Source of the DNA: Sphingosinicella sp.
GTDB lineage: Bacteria; Pseudomonadota; Alphaproteobacteria; Sphingomonadales; Sphingomonadaceae
NCBI RefSeq assembly: GCF_013911755.1
Contig: NZ_JACESP010000005.1
Coordinates: 1 to 64,000 of the forward strand
Reading direction: 5' to 3'
Length of the DNA stretch: 64,000 nt
The position numbers and the translations under genes are program-made. The notes under the pieces were generated by a model, which ran no database searches, was not told the DNA's origin, and worked only from the letters and a program-made list of their open reading frames with translations. Shown here one piece after another: positions 1 to 7,129 of this stretch (positions are counted from its first letter, which is position 1; the number at the start of each line of letters is the position of its first letter).

Positions 1-128
1 GTCTCCAGCGCCGGCAGCGCGTCCGCCATCGCGGCGAGGTCGCGCGCGGGCAGCCTCGACAGCGCCATTCGCGATCCCGCCGCGCGCGACCTCGCCGCGA
101 TGGCGGACGCGCTGCCGGCGCTGGAGAC
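1..128. repeat. Perfect 49-bp inverted repeat at the window edge (probable chimeric fold-back)
   Basis: Bases 1-49 are the exact reverse complement of bases 80-128, with 30 bases between. The right arm lies in the natural reading frame of the glycosylase gene. The left arm gives no family-like protein until position 49, where the conserved glycosylase motif GSLDS begins. The simplest reading is an assembly or amplification artefact at a contig end. A real 49-bp palindrome inside a coding region would be very unusual. Confidence 0.9.
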
Positions 129-309
129 GATCGCCTTCAACGGACGTACCGCCGAGCGGATCGGGCTGCGCCAGCTTGGCGAGGATGCCGCGCGCTGGCG
201 CGTGCTCACGCTCCTCTCCAGCAGCGGCGCCTGCGCCGTGCCCGGCGCGGTGAAGCAGGCGGACTGGATGCGGCTGCGCGCGTGTCTCGCGCCGACCCTC
301 AGCTCTTGA
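49..309 (+). CDS. DNA-deoxyinosine (hypoxanthine) glycosylase, C-terminal part
   Basis: The partial protein has 86 residues and lacks its N-terminus because the window begins inside it. It resembles the C-terminal half of the uracil/hypoxanthine-DNA glycosylase family annotated as DNA-deoxyinosine glycosylase: GSLDS at the start, then ETIAFNGRTA, then LLSSSGA near the end, where family members have a Ser-rich LPSSSPA-like segment. The expected role is base-excision repair of deaminated bases. The open frame upstream of position 49 is the fold-back and not gene sequence. The stop overlaps the end of the opposing small gene by 11 bases. Assignment is by motif recollection only. Confidence 0.7.
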   Translation, partial: GSLDSAIRDPAARDLAAMADALPALETIAFNGRTAERIGLRQLGEDAARWRVLTLLSSSGACAVPGAVKQADWMRLRACLAPTLSS

Positions 310-421
310 GCGTAACGAGCCCGCCGGGCTTGTTCGAAGGCTGCGAAACGTTGGTCTTCTTGGGCTTTTCCGCCTTTGGCTTGCGGGCTTCCTTGTTCGA
401 TTTCATCTGACCCTTGGCCAT
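299..421 (-). CDS. Small basic conserved protein (40 aa)
   Basis: This 40-residue protein starts MAKGQMKSNKEARKPKAEKP and is very rich in lysine, with no hydrophobic segment. Proteins with the opening MAKGQ-(M/L)-(K/R)-SN-(K/R)-EA-(K/R)-KPK are widespread in Proteobacteria as uncharacterised short proteins, so I regard it as real despite its length. Its stop lies inside the end of the convergent glycosylase gene. The charge suggests nucleic-acid or ribosome contact, but that is inference and the function is unknown. Confidence 0.65.
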   Translation of the reverse strand: MAKGQMKSNKEARKPKAEKPKKTNVSQPSNKPGGLVTLKS

Positions 422-547
422 TGCCGTATCCTTGTTTCGCTGGAGCGGATGCTCCGCCGCCGTCCTTAGCCGCAATCGCGAACGGATGCGCCGGAAATCG
501 GCAGAACCGGATGGCGCGTCGTGCGTTGTATTGACGGGGTTGCGGTC

Positions 548-562
548 GTTCCTCTTTTGTTC
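548..562 (+). promoter_or_regulatory. Putative SOS (LexA) box, GTTC-N7-GTTC
   Basis: GTTC at 548-551 and GTTC at 559-562 are separated by exactly seven bases (CTCTTTT). This matches the direct-repeat LexA box of Alphaproteobacteria. It lies 35 bases upstream of the 2H phosphoesterase start at 598, a position suited to blocking its promoter. No LexA gene is in the window, so LexA control is inferred. Confidence 0.6.
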
Positions 563-597
563 TATTGAGAAACGACGGAACGGATGAGAGGCGTGTC

Positions 598-1170
598 ATG
601 CAAAACGTCGTTTTCCATCGCTATTTCCTCGCGCTGCGGCCGCCCTCGCTGCTCGCGACCACGCTCGGGCTCATGGGGCCGGTCTACCGGCTCGCCGGAA
701 CGCGGCTCCCTGCCGAGCGGCTGCACATCCCGCTCGCGATGATCGGCGGCACCTATGAAACGCCGCAGCCGCGGCTGGTGGAGCGCATCGGCGAGGCGCT
801 GCACGATGTTCCGCTCCCCGCGCAGCGCCCCGTGCTCGATCAGCTTGTGCGCGCGAACGACCGCGCGCTGCTCACCGCGTCCGAACCGCTGACCTTCATC
901 GAAAGCTTCCGCCACGATCTCGTGCAGCGCCTTGTCGAGGCGGGTGTCGCGGCATACGTGCCGGCGTCGCCCCCGCACATGACCCTCGCGCACGGGCACC
1001 AGTGGCGCACGGGCACCGAGGCTGTCGATCCGATCAGCTGGCGCGCGGACGAGCTGGTGCTCATCGAAAGCCATGTCGGCGCGGGGCGTCACATCACGCA
1101 CGGATCATGGCCGCTCGGCGAGGTTACGGAGAAGGTGCAACTTCCGCTGCCGTTCGCCTGGGCAGCGTGA
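598..1170 (+). CDS. 2'-5' RNA ligase / 2H phosphoesterase family protein
   Basis: The 190-residue protein belongs to the LigT-like 2H phosphoesterase superfamily, which hydrolyses or ligates 2'-5' phosphodiester or cyclic phosphate bonds in RNA or nucleotides. The second signature HxT is present (H127-M-T129). The first reads H43-I-P45 in the right context (RLHIPLAMIG), so one of the usual Ser/Thr residues is replaced by Pro. The ATG at 598 was chosen because GAGAGG lies six bases upstream; an in-frame ATG at 565 lacks a good site. The DUF72 gene follows after four bases, so the two are probably cotranscribed. A putative SOS box precedes the gene. Substrate unknown. Confidence 0.75.
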   Translation: MQNVVFHRYFLALRPPSLLATTLGLMGPVYRLAGTRLPAERLHIPLAMIGGTYETPQPRLVERIGEALHDVPLPAQRPVLDQLVRANDRALLTASEPLTFIESFRHDLVQRLVEAGVAAYVPASPPHMTLAHGHQWRTGTEAVDPISWRADELVLIESHVGAGRHITHGSWPLGEVTEKVQLPLPFAWAA

Positions 1171-1174
1171 GCCT

Positions 1175-1915
1175 GTGAGCGGGGGGCGGATACGCGTCGG
1201 CATCGGCGGCTGGACTTATGAGCCGTGGCGCGGGACGTTTTATCCGCAGGGCCTCGCGCAGGCGCGCGAGCTTGAATATGCAGCCGCGCGGCTTGGCGCG
1301 ATCGAGATCAACGGCACCTTCTACAGCAGCTTCAAGCCCGCGAGTTTTGCGAAGTGGGCCGAGGCTGCGCCCGAAGGCTTCGTGTTCACCGTGAAGGCCT
1401 CGCGCTTCACCACGGCCCGCAAGAAACTTGCCGACGGCGCGGAGTCGGTCGCGAAGTTTCTGGGCCAGGGTCTTGAAGCGCTCGAAGACAAGCTCGGCCC
1501 CATCCTCTGGCAGTTCCCGCACACCAAGGCGTTCGACGCGGAGGACTTCGCGGGTTTCCTGAAGCTGCTGCCCGCGAAGATCGGGTCGCGCCCCCTGCGC
1601 CACGCGCTGGAGGTCCGCCATGCGAGCTTCGAGGATGTCGCGTTCGTGCGTCTCGCGAAGGATGCCGGCGCGGCGATCGTCTACGCCGACAAGCCCGGCT
1701 ATCCGACGATCGACGAAGCCACCGCCGATTTCGCCTACGCCCGCCTGCAACGCGCGGAGGAGGATCTCCCCACCGGCTACACCCCCGCCGCGCTCGATGA
1801 TTGGGCCGCCAAGGCCCGCGCCTGGGCCAGGCGTGGCGATACGTTCGTGTTCATGATCAACGGCGCCAAGCTCCGTGCGCCCGCGGCAGCACAGGCGCTG
1901 ATCGCGCGACTTTAG
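1175..1915 (+). CDS. DUF72 (YecE-like) family protein
   Basis: The 246-residue protein has the DUF72 TIM-barrel-like pattern: an opening RVGIGGWTYEPWRG, then EINGTFYSSFKP, FVFTVKASRFTT, LGPILWQFP, and a late Asp/Lys-containing strand. DUF72 has no firmly established biochemical role. The start is taken as GTG at 1175, four bases after the previous stop, since homologues begin just before RVGIGGW. An ATG further upstream at 1073 would overlap the previous gene by about 100 bases. The last four bases overlap the convergent PhnA-like gene. Co-expression with the 2H phosphoesterase behind an SOS box suggests a damage-linked role, by inference. Confidence 0.8.
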   Translation: MSGGRIRVGIGGWTYEPWRGTFYPQGLAQARELEYAAARLGAIEINGTFYSSFKPASFAKWAEAAPEGFVFTVKASRFTTARKKLADGAESVAKFLGQGLEALEDKLGPILWQFPHTKAFDAEDFAGFLKLLPAKIGSRPLRHALEVRHASFEDVAFVRLAKDAGAAIVYADKPGYPTIDEATADFAYARLQRAEEDLPTGYTPAALDDWAAKARAWARRGDTFVFMINGAKLRAPAAAQALIARL

Positions 1916-2202
1916 CGCTTTTTCACGAATTCGGCGCGCAGGACGAGGCCTTTGATGCCCTCGAACCGGCAGTCGATTTCCTGCGGGTCGCCCGTCAGGC
2001 GGATGGATTTGATCACCGTGCCGACCTTCAGCGTCTGCCCCGCGCCCTTCACCTTCAAATCCTTGATGAGCGTCACGCTGTCCCCGTCGGCAAGCAAGTT
2101 TCCACTTGCATCCCGCACCTCCACCACAGCCCGCGCCACCGCATCGGCCGCGCTGATCCACTCACCCGTTTCCTCGTCGTATACATAGTCTTCTTCGGCC
2201 AT
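1912..2202 (-). CDS. PhnA/YjdM-domain protein without the zinc ribbon
   Basis: The 96-residue protein carries the C-terminal PhnA (YjdM) SH3-like domain. The stretch from NLLADGDSV through LIKDLKVKG to the final EFVKK matches E. coli YjdM closely. The N-terminal part keeps the spacing of the YjdM zinc ribbon (YVYDEETGEWI) but has no cysteine, so the zinc site is absent. Family function is unclear: despite the name, YjdM is not required for phosphonate use. The start at 2202 (MAEEDY) fits homologues; the upstream in-frame ATG adds 15 poorly conserved residues. It is convergent with the DUF72 gene. Confidence 0.8.
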   Translation of the reverse strand: MAEEDYVYDEETGEWISAADAVARAVVEVRDASGNLLADGDSVTLIKDLKVKGAGQTLKVGTVIKSIRLTGDPQEIDCRFEGIKGLVLRAEFVKKR

Positions 2203-2261
2203 CGCTCGTTCCCCATCGCTGCGCGCCCCCTCTGGGCCTCGCCGCACGGCGATGCAAGCGC

Positions 2262-3113
2262 TCAGCCGTTCACGATCACCCCGCCATTGGGATGCAGCAC
2301 CTGCCCCGACATGTAACTCGCGTCCTCACAGGCAAGGAACAGAAAGGCGGGCGCCACTTCATTGGGTTGGCCGGGACGACCCATCGGCGTCGACTCACCA
2401 AAATGCTCCAGCTTCTCCTCGCTCGCCCCGCCGCACGGATTGAGCGGGGTCCAAATGGGCCCAGGCGCGACGGCATTGACGCGAATGCCCTCCCCTACAA
2501 GGTTTTCCGAAAGGCTGCGCGTGAACGCGGTGATCGCGCCCTTGGTGGCCGAATAGTCGAGCAACTCCTCGGAGCCCTGATACATGGTGACGCTGGTGCA
2601 ATTGATGATCGCCGCGCCTTTCTTCAGGTGCGGCCGGGCCGCCTGCGTCAGGTAGAACATGCCGAACACGTTGGTCTGGAATGTGCGGCGCAGCTGCTTG
2701 TCGGTGATATCGGTGATGTCCTTGTCGGGATGCTGCTCGCCCGCGTTGTTGACGAGGATGTCGAGGCGGCCGAACGCCTTCACCACCTTCGCAATCGCAT
2801 CCTCGCAGAATGCCTTGTCGCCGATGTCGCCCGCGATCGTCAGCGCCTCGCTGTCCTCCTCCTTCACGATACGCGCGGTTTCCTTCGCATCGTCATGCTC
2901 GCAAAGATAAAGGATCGCGACCTTCGCGCCCTCGCGTGCAAAAAGCGCCGCGACTGCCCGTCCGATGCCGCTATCCGCGCCCGTGATAAGGGCGACCTTG
3001 CCTTTCAGCCGCCCGGAGCCCGGATAACGCGGCTCGCAATCAGGTTTGGGCGCCAGCCGGCTCTCGTGCCCCGGCAGATCATCTTCCTTAAGTTTGCTTA
3101 CCTTCGCAGCCAT
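2262..3113 (-). CDS. SDR-family oxidoreductase (YghA/GS39-like)
   Basis: The 283-residue short-chain dehydrogenase is of the longer type with an N-terminal extension of about 40 residues (KLKEDDLPGHES then PDCEPRYPGSGRLKGK), as in YghA-like and general-stress-39-like proteins. It shows the Rossmann motif TGADSGIG, the NNAG motif and the catalytic YSATK. It should reduce or oxidise a small carbonyl or alcohol with NAD(P); the substrate cannot be read from sequence. ATG at 3113 has GAGGA about seven bases upstream. An in-frame ATG at 3131 (MDEELAM) is an alternative. It is transcribed away from the DUF1428 gene. Confidence 0.85.
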   Translation of the reverse strand: MAAKVSKLKEDDLPGHESRLAPKPDCEPRYPGSGRLKGKVALITGADSGIGRAVAALFAREGAKVAILYLCEHDDAKETARIVKEEDSEALTIAGDIGDKAFCEDAIAKVVKAFGRLDILVNNAGEQHPDKDITDITDKQLRRTFQTNVFGMFYLTQAARPHLKKGAAIINCTSVTMYQGSEELLDYSATKGAITAFTRSLSENLVGEGIRVNAVAPGPIWTPLNPCGGASEEKLEHFGESTPMGRPGQPNEVAPAFLFLACEDASYMSGQVLHPNGGVIVNG

Positions 3114-3245
3114 CGCCAGTTCCTCGTCCATCGCGCCCCCGCCATGAACAATCAGCAAACCCCGCAGCAGTTCCTCGCTTCGTCGTGAGCGGGGTGCCCG
3201 CCCGCCAAACCTGCGGTAGGCTGAAAGAAAAGGTGGAGGATCTGC

Positions 3246-3599
3246 ATGACCTACGTCGATGGTTTCGTGCTCGCAGTGCCGCAAGATCGACTGGATGAGT
3301 ATCGGGCGCTTGCCACGCTTGCTGGCAAAGTCTGGATGGAGCACGGCGCGCTTTCCTATGTGGAGTGCGTCGCTGACGACGTGCCCTATGGCGAACTCAC
3401 GTCGTTTCCGCGTGCCGTGCAGGCGAAAGACGGCGAGGTCGTGATCTTTTCGTGGATCACTTACCCGTCGCGCGAGGCGCGGGACGCAATCAATGCCAAG
3501 GTGATGGCCGACGAACGCCTGAAGCACGACCATGAGAACACGCCCTTTGACGGCAAGCGCATGATCTACGGCGGCTTCAACACGTTCTTGAGCTTCTGA
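3246..3599 (+). CDS. DUF1428 family protein
   Basis: The 117-residue protein matches the DUF1428 family from end to end: MTYVDGFVLAVP at the start, WMEHGALSYVECVADDV in the middle, and FDGKRMIYGGF near the C-terminus. The fold is a ferredoxin-like dimeric alpha-beta barrel. No enzymatic activity is established. A strong GGAGG lies upstream of the ATG. The gene is alone on its strand, between the SDR gene and the convergent peroxiredoxin gene. Confidence 0.9.
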   Translation: MTYVDGFVLAVPQDRLDEYRALATLAGKVWMEHGALSYVECVADDVPYGELTSFPRAVQAKDGEVVIFSWITYPSREARDAINAKVMADERLKHDHENTPFDGKRMIYGGFNTFLSF

Positions 3600-3602
3600 G
3601 CC

Positions 3603-4160
3603 CTACTTCGCGCCCTTGCCCTTGGTGCCCGCGTGCGCGGCATGCCATGCCTTCACCGCTGCGAACGTGCCGGTGATGTGGCCCTTCGGCGCCATTTCGG
3701 AATGGACGAAGAGAATCTTGCCGTCGGGTGCGATCACGTAGGACGTACGGTTGGAACGGCCGGGCATGAGCGCCAGCGGCACATCGTACTTTTTGATGAG
3801 CGCCTTATCCGCCACGCCGACCGCGAACTTGTTGCGGCACTCTTTCACCGAGAATTCGTTCAGCTTCTCGATCGGGTCATTGGACATGCCGATCACGGTT
3901 GCGCCCATTTTCGCGAAATCGTCGGTCGCGTCGGCGAAGGCGTTGGCTTCCACCGTGCAGCCCGGAGTGAAGGCGGCCGGGAAGAAGTAGAGCACGACGG
4001 GGCCTTTCTTCAGCGCCGATGCCAGCGAGAAATCAAAGGGCTTTCCGGCAAGCGAAGCCTTTGTCGTGAACACCGGCGCATTCGCGCCGACGGCGAGCGC
4101 GGCGAGCGCGGGGCTGGCGACAGTGACGGCTGCGGCAATGGCAAGGCTGAACAGGCGCAT
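3603..4160 (-). CDS. Exported peroxiredoxin (BCP/AhpC-TSA type)
   Basis: The 185-residue thioredoxin-fold peroxidase reduces H2O2 or organic hydroperoxides. Residues 1-21 form a Sec signal peptide ending ASPALA, so it should act in the periplasm. The peroxidatic cysteine is C68 in the motif PAAFTPGC; C108 is a candidate resolving cysteine. The start is ATG 4160, with GGAGG about eight bases upstream; a TTG one codon earlier is less likely. A periplasmic thioredoxin-like donor would be needed and none is encoded nearby. Confidence 0.88.
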   Translation of the reverse strand: MRLFSLAIAAAVTVASPALAALAVGANAPVFTTKASLAGKPFDFSLASALKKGPVVLYFFPAAFTPGCTVEANAFADATDDFAKMGATVIGMSNDPIEKLNEFSVKECRNKFAVGVADKALIKKYDVPLALMPGRSNRTSYVIAPDGKILFVHSEMAPKGHITGTFAAVKAWHAAHAGTKGKGAK

Positions 4161-4280
4161 CAAACGATCCTCCTCGGGGGCTTTGTGCGCAAGCTATGTC
4201 TGAATCGGTCCGTCTCCAAGGCGCTTTTCGGGGCACCGTGCGTTCTTTCCAAGGAAGTGGGCCCAATCGGAGGCAGGATG

Positions 4281-4610
4281 ATGTTCGTCGCAGCCTATTG
4301 GTGGAAGGTGAAACCCGGCAAGGAAGCGCAGTTCCGCGCCGCGTGGCGGCGCGGCACCGAACTCATCCGCGAACGCTATGGCAGCCTCGGCTCGCGTCTG
4401 CACCGGGATTCGGACGGCCGCTTCATCGGGGTAGCGGAATGGCCCAATGAAGCGAGCTGGCGCCGGGCCTTTGATGCGAAGATGACCTATGACGACCCGG
4501 AAACGCGCGCCGCATTCGTGGATGCCATCGAGGACGCGGCAGATGAACCGCTGCTGCTGATGCAGGTGACTGACGATCTGCTCGACCGCGCAGATGACAA
4601 GCTCGGTTAA
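4281..4610 (+). CDS. Antibiotic biosynthesis monooxygenase (ABM)-fold protein
   Basis: The 109-residue protein begins MFVAAYWWKVKPGKEAQFRA and has the ABM dimeric alpha-beta-barrel layout, including GSLGSRLHRD and FIGVAEWPNEASWRRAF. Members act as cofactor-free monooxygenases or small-molecule binding proteins, and this one has no residue that fixes a substrate. GGAGG sits seven bases before the ATG at 4281; an adjacent ATG at 4278 would be too close. It is divergent from the peroxiredoxin gene, with about 120 bases between. Confidence 0.75.
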   Translation: MFVAAYWWKVKPGKEAQFRAAWRRGTELIRERYGSLGSRLHRDSDGRFIGVAEWPNEASWRRAFDAKMTYDDPETRAAFVDAIEDAADEPLLLMQVTDDLLDRADDKLG

Positions 4611-4656
4611 TCGCTGCCATAATGCCGCAAGAGACCTGAACGAGAGGGGACGAGAG

Positions 4657-5208
4657 ATGCGGACGCTGGTGATTCTGCTCGCCGGATTTGTGGCCGTGGC
4701 CTGCGACAACGCAGCCCCGGCGGACCAGCCCAAGGTGGATGCCACGGACCCAAGCAGCGTAGATGCGGCGGCAGGCGGCACGACACCGGAAGCCGATGTC
4801 GAAACCGCAGCGCCGACGCCGGCGGATACCGGTGCGGACACCGGTGGAATCGATCTCGCCGCCTACGCCGGCAAGTATCCGTTCGACAAGGTGAACGACG
4901 TCGCCTTTTTCGATCAGCCCGTGGTCAAGTCCGCGATCGCCGCCGCGATTCCCGACAAGGCCGTGCTCGGCTGGGTGATGGGCGAACACGGGGGCCCCTC
5001 GGCCCCCTTCGAGATGAAGAACGGCAAGGTCGTGGCGTGGGCGTGCGAGCAGCACAATTGCGGCGACCATCAGTGGACTGTGTTGATCGACCCCGCCGGA
5101 ACGGCCGCCGAGGTCTGCTATCAGGATGCCGCCGCGCTGCCCGGCAAGACGCGCTGGTATCGCGCCGGGGCCGCGCCCGAAACCCGCGAAGGCACCTGCC
5201 AGCTCTGA
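4657..5208 (+). CDS. Lipoprotein with Ivy-like (lysozyme inhibitor) C-terminal domain
   Basis: The 183-residue protein has a lipoprotein signal: a hydrophobic core and lipobox cysteine C16 (VAVAC). A low-complexity Ala/Asp/Thr linker of about 50 residues follows, then a C-terminal domain from about residue 65. That domain contains WVM (106-108) and CEQHNC (130-135) followed by GDHQ. This corresponds in order and spacing to the W-V-M and CKPHDC-G elements of E. coli Ivy, whose CKPHDC loop plugs the lysozyme active site. The central His and both Cys are kept. C154 and C181 could form another disulfide. The likely role is periplasmic protection against lysozyme-like muramidases. The match is from memory; an unrelated lipoprotein remains possible. 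Confidence 0.65.
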   Translation: MRTLVILLAGFVAVACDNAAPADQPKVDATDPSSVDAAAGGTTPEADVETAAPTPADTGADTGGIDLAAYAGKYPFDKVNDVAFFDQPVVKSAIAAAIPDKAVLGWVMGEHGGPSAPFEMKNGKVVAWACEQHNCGDHQWTVLIDPAGTAAEVCYQDAAALPGKTRWYRAGAAPETREGTCQL

Positions 5209-5212
5209 TCGG

Positions 5213-5581
5213 TCAGGCGGGTTTCGAAACGACCCGCACGATGAACCCCGCAAGGAGCGGCGCGATCACGCCTGCGATCTGCATCCACAGCGGAACGCCC
5301 GGAATCGTGAAGCCGTTGTAGAGACACGCCGCGAGGATGAGCCCGGCGATGATCCAGCCCGAAGCCGCCCAGCGCGTGATCCGCACGGCGATGAGGCCGC
5401 CGATGAGCGCCCCCAAGAACCAGCCGAGCGCCATCACCACTTTTGCCGACGTCGGCACCGCAGCGAAGTCTGCCGCGCTCACCGCCTCCGGTACCAGCAT
5501 CCGGCTGACATAATCCATCGCCGCGACCACCAGCATCGCGGCGACAATGCCTGTGAACGTGCCCAGTATCTTTCGAACCAT
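5213..5581 (-). CDS. Four-helix membrane protein, function unknown
   Basis: The 122-residue protein shows four probable transmembrane segments: GTFTGIVAAMLVVAAMDYV, VVMALGWFLGALIGGLIAV, ASGWIIAGLILAACLYNG, and WMQIAGVIAPLLAGFIV. Arg and Lys sit between them. The second segment has a glycine-zipper look. I recognise no family with an assigned role. The start is ATG 5581, with a G-rich site upstream; longer in-frame starts exist but add non-hydrophobic sequence. It is convergent with the Ivy-like lipoprotein gene, four bases apart. Confidence 0.7.
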   Translation of the reverse strand: MVRKILGTFTGIVAAMLVVAAMDYVSRMLVPEAVSAADFAAVPTSAKVVMALGWFLGALIGGLIAVRITRWAASGWIIAGLILAACLYNGFTIPGVPLWMQIAGVIAPLLAGFIVRVVSKPA

Positions 5582-5634
5582 CGACCGCCCCCCCTCTTCC
5601 AGGGCGGTCATGATAGCTGAATTCGGCGCAGGCG

Positions 5635-5802
5635 TCAGCGCTTTAGAACGTAGTAGAGGACATAGAACCACGAGAAGAAGCCGTGGACGATCGCCCACAG
5701 GATCGATTTGTGGAGGCTCCACGAAATCGTGATCGCGAGCGCCGTGCCGAAGCCGATGCCCGCCTTCGCGGTTGAAATCGTGACCGAACGCGAGTTCGCC
5801 AT
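5635..5802 (-). CDS. Small membrane protein (55 aa)
   Basis: The 55-residue protein begins MANSRSVTISTAKAGIGFGT, then runs ALAITISWSLHKSILWAIVHGFFSWFYVLYY and ends in LKR. It matches a type of very short conserved protein common in Proteobacteria and Bacteroidetes with the core G-x-A-(x)n-S-x-x-x-H-x-SI-L-WA-I-x-HG-x-x-x-WFYV-x-Y. It should have one or two membrane passes. It lies 53 bases upstream of the four-helix protein on the same strand, so the two may form one transcript. Confidence 0.75.
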   Translation of the reverse strand: MANSRSVTISTAKAGIGFGTALAITISWSLHKSILWAIVHGFFSWFYVLYYVLKR

Positions 5803-6252
5803 TGCCCGTCTCCGCTGTGCGTATTTCAGGCTGAGGAATAGCGGCTGTCGATCTTCTTTACACCCTTGAAAGCAAGCGAGAGAAGCTACGGCTGGAATGC
5901 GCGCTTTCCATCATCTGGCATGGTCCATGCTTTGTCTCACGCGACCCTGGGGCCACCCTCGGCGGTATTCGGAACGCGGCATACGACAACGAGAACAACG
6001 ACCATCTCACCCGCTCCGACCGGCGATCACCCGCCGATATGCCGACCGCGAACAGAACGGTGCTTGAAAAACGGGTCACGCTGCCAAAACGGGCGGCCTC
6101 GGTATTACACCGGGGCCGCCCTATAATCTGCTCCGCATCATCGCCTCGCACTGGCAACAAAAGAGCCCGTGGTGCATTGTCGCAGCGGGCGCCGTCCCCC
6201 GCATCCAGGCGCCCTCGCCTTCGTTCGCACCTGAAAAGAGGGAGCCATTGCC
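5803..6252. other. Intergenic region of 450 bases with one strong hairpin
   Basis: No convincing gene is seen. At 6091-6121 GGGCGGCC pairs with GGCCGCCC around an inner CGGT-ATTAC-ACCG stem, giving a stable two-part hairpin without a T-run on the plus strand. It is followed at once by TATAAT (6122-6127), which looks like a -10 element but has no clear -35 at the proper distance. The region separates the small membrane gene from the dienelactone hydrolase gene. Confidence 0.5.
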
Positions 6253-7128
6253 ATGACAACCGACCGTTTGCCTGAAGACCGGAACTGGGTCGCCTCCACC
6301 GGCCTCTCGCGCCGTGGCGTGCTCGTCGGCGGCACGTTCGCCGCTGGCTTTGCCGCCGCCGTGCAGCCTGTCGCCGCGAGCACGCTCAAGACCGATCTCA
6401 AGGGCCTCGACGAGCGGATGCTTTCGATCTCGGTTCAGCAGGGCCAGATGCCCGCCTATCGCGTGAAACCCGCAGGCAGCGGACGCGCGCCGGTGATCCT
6501 GGTGGTGCACGAGATTTTCGGCGTGCACGAGTGGATCAAGGACATCTGCCGCCGCCTCGCCCACGCGGGCTATTATGCGATCGCACCCGATCTTTACGCG
6601 CGCTGGGGCGACGCGACGAAGGAATCGGACATCCAGACATTGATTTCCACCATCGTTTCGAAGGTGCCCGACGCGATCGTGATGGACGATCTCGACAGGG
6701 CGGCAGCGTTCGCGGCTGCAGATGGCGGCGATCCATCGAAGCTCGGCATTACCGGCTTCTGCTGGGGCGGGCGCATTACGTGGCTTTATGCCGCGTACAG
6801 CCCGCGCGTCGATGCCGGCGTCGCGTGGTACGGGCGGCTCACGGGCGAGAACAAGCCGCCGATCATGACCAGTCAGCCGATCAAGGTGGCGGCGCGACTG
6901 AAGGCGCCGGTCCTCGGCCTTTACGGCGGCAAGGACAAGGGCATTCCTGTCGCGGACGTCGACGCGATGAAGACTGCGCTCGAAAAGGCGAAGTCGCCTT
7001 CGAAGATCATCCTGTACCCCGAAGCCGACCACGGCTTCCTCGCCGACTATCGCCCCAGCTACAACGAGGCGGCGGCGAAGGCGGCGTGGGGCGAGGCGCT
7101 CGGCTGGTTCAAGGCAAGGCTGAAATAG
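6253..7128 (+). CDS. Dienelactone hydrolase family protein, Tat-exported
   Basis: The 291-residue alpha/beta hydrolase has the dienelactone hydrolase triad: C170 in GFCWGG, D228 in GGKDKG and H260 in EADHGF. The E-I-F-G segment after HE (VVHEIFGVHEWIK) is typical. The N-terminus has a twin-arginine motif (SRRGVLVGG) followed by a hydrophobic stretch ending PVAAS, so it should be exported folded to the periplasm. The family hydrolyses lactones and esters; the physiological substrate is unknown. It is convergent with the MFS transporter gene. Confidence 0.87.
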   Translation: MTTDRLPEDRNWVASTGLSRRGVLVGGTFAAGFAAAVQPVAASTLKTDLKGLDERMLSISVQQGQMPAYRVKPAGSGRAPVILVVHEIFGVHEWIKDICRRLAHAGYYAIAPDLYARWGDATKESDIQTLISTIVSKVPDAIVMDDLDRAAAFAAADGGDPSKLGITGFCWGGRITWLYAAYSPRVDAGVAWYGRLTGENKPPIMTSQPIKVAARLKAPVLGLYGGKDKGIPVADVDAMKTALEKAKSPSKIILYPEADHGFLADYRPSYNEAAAKAAWGEALGWFKARLK

Positions 7129-7129
7129 C

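Noticed and set aside
562-1101. Long minus-strand open frame opposite the 2H phosphoesterase gene
   Set aside because: The sense frame has a clear family match and a ribosome site. The antisense protein is Arg/His-rich and without family features, typical of high-GC shadow frames.
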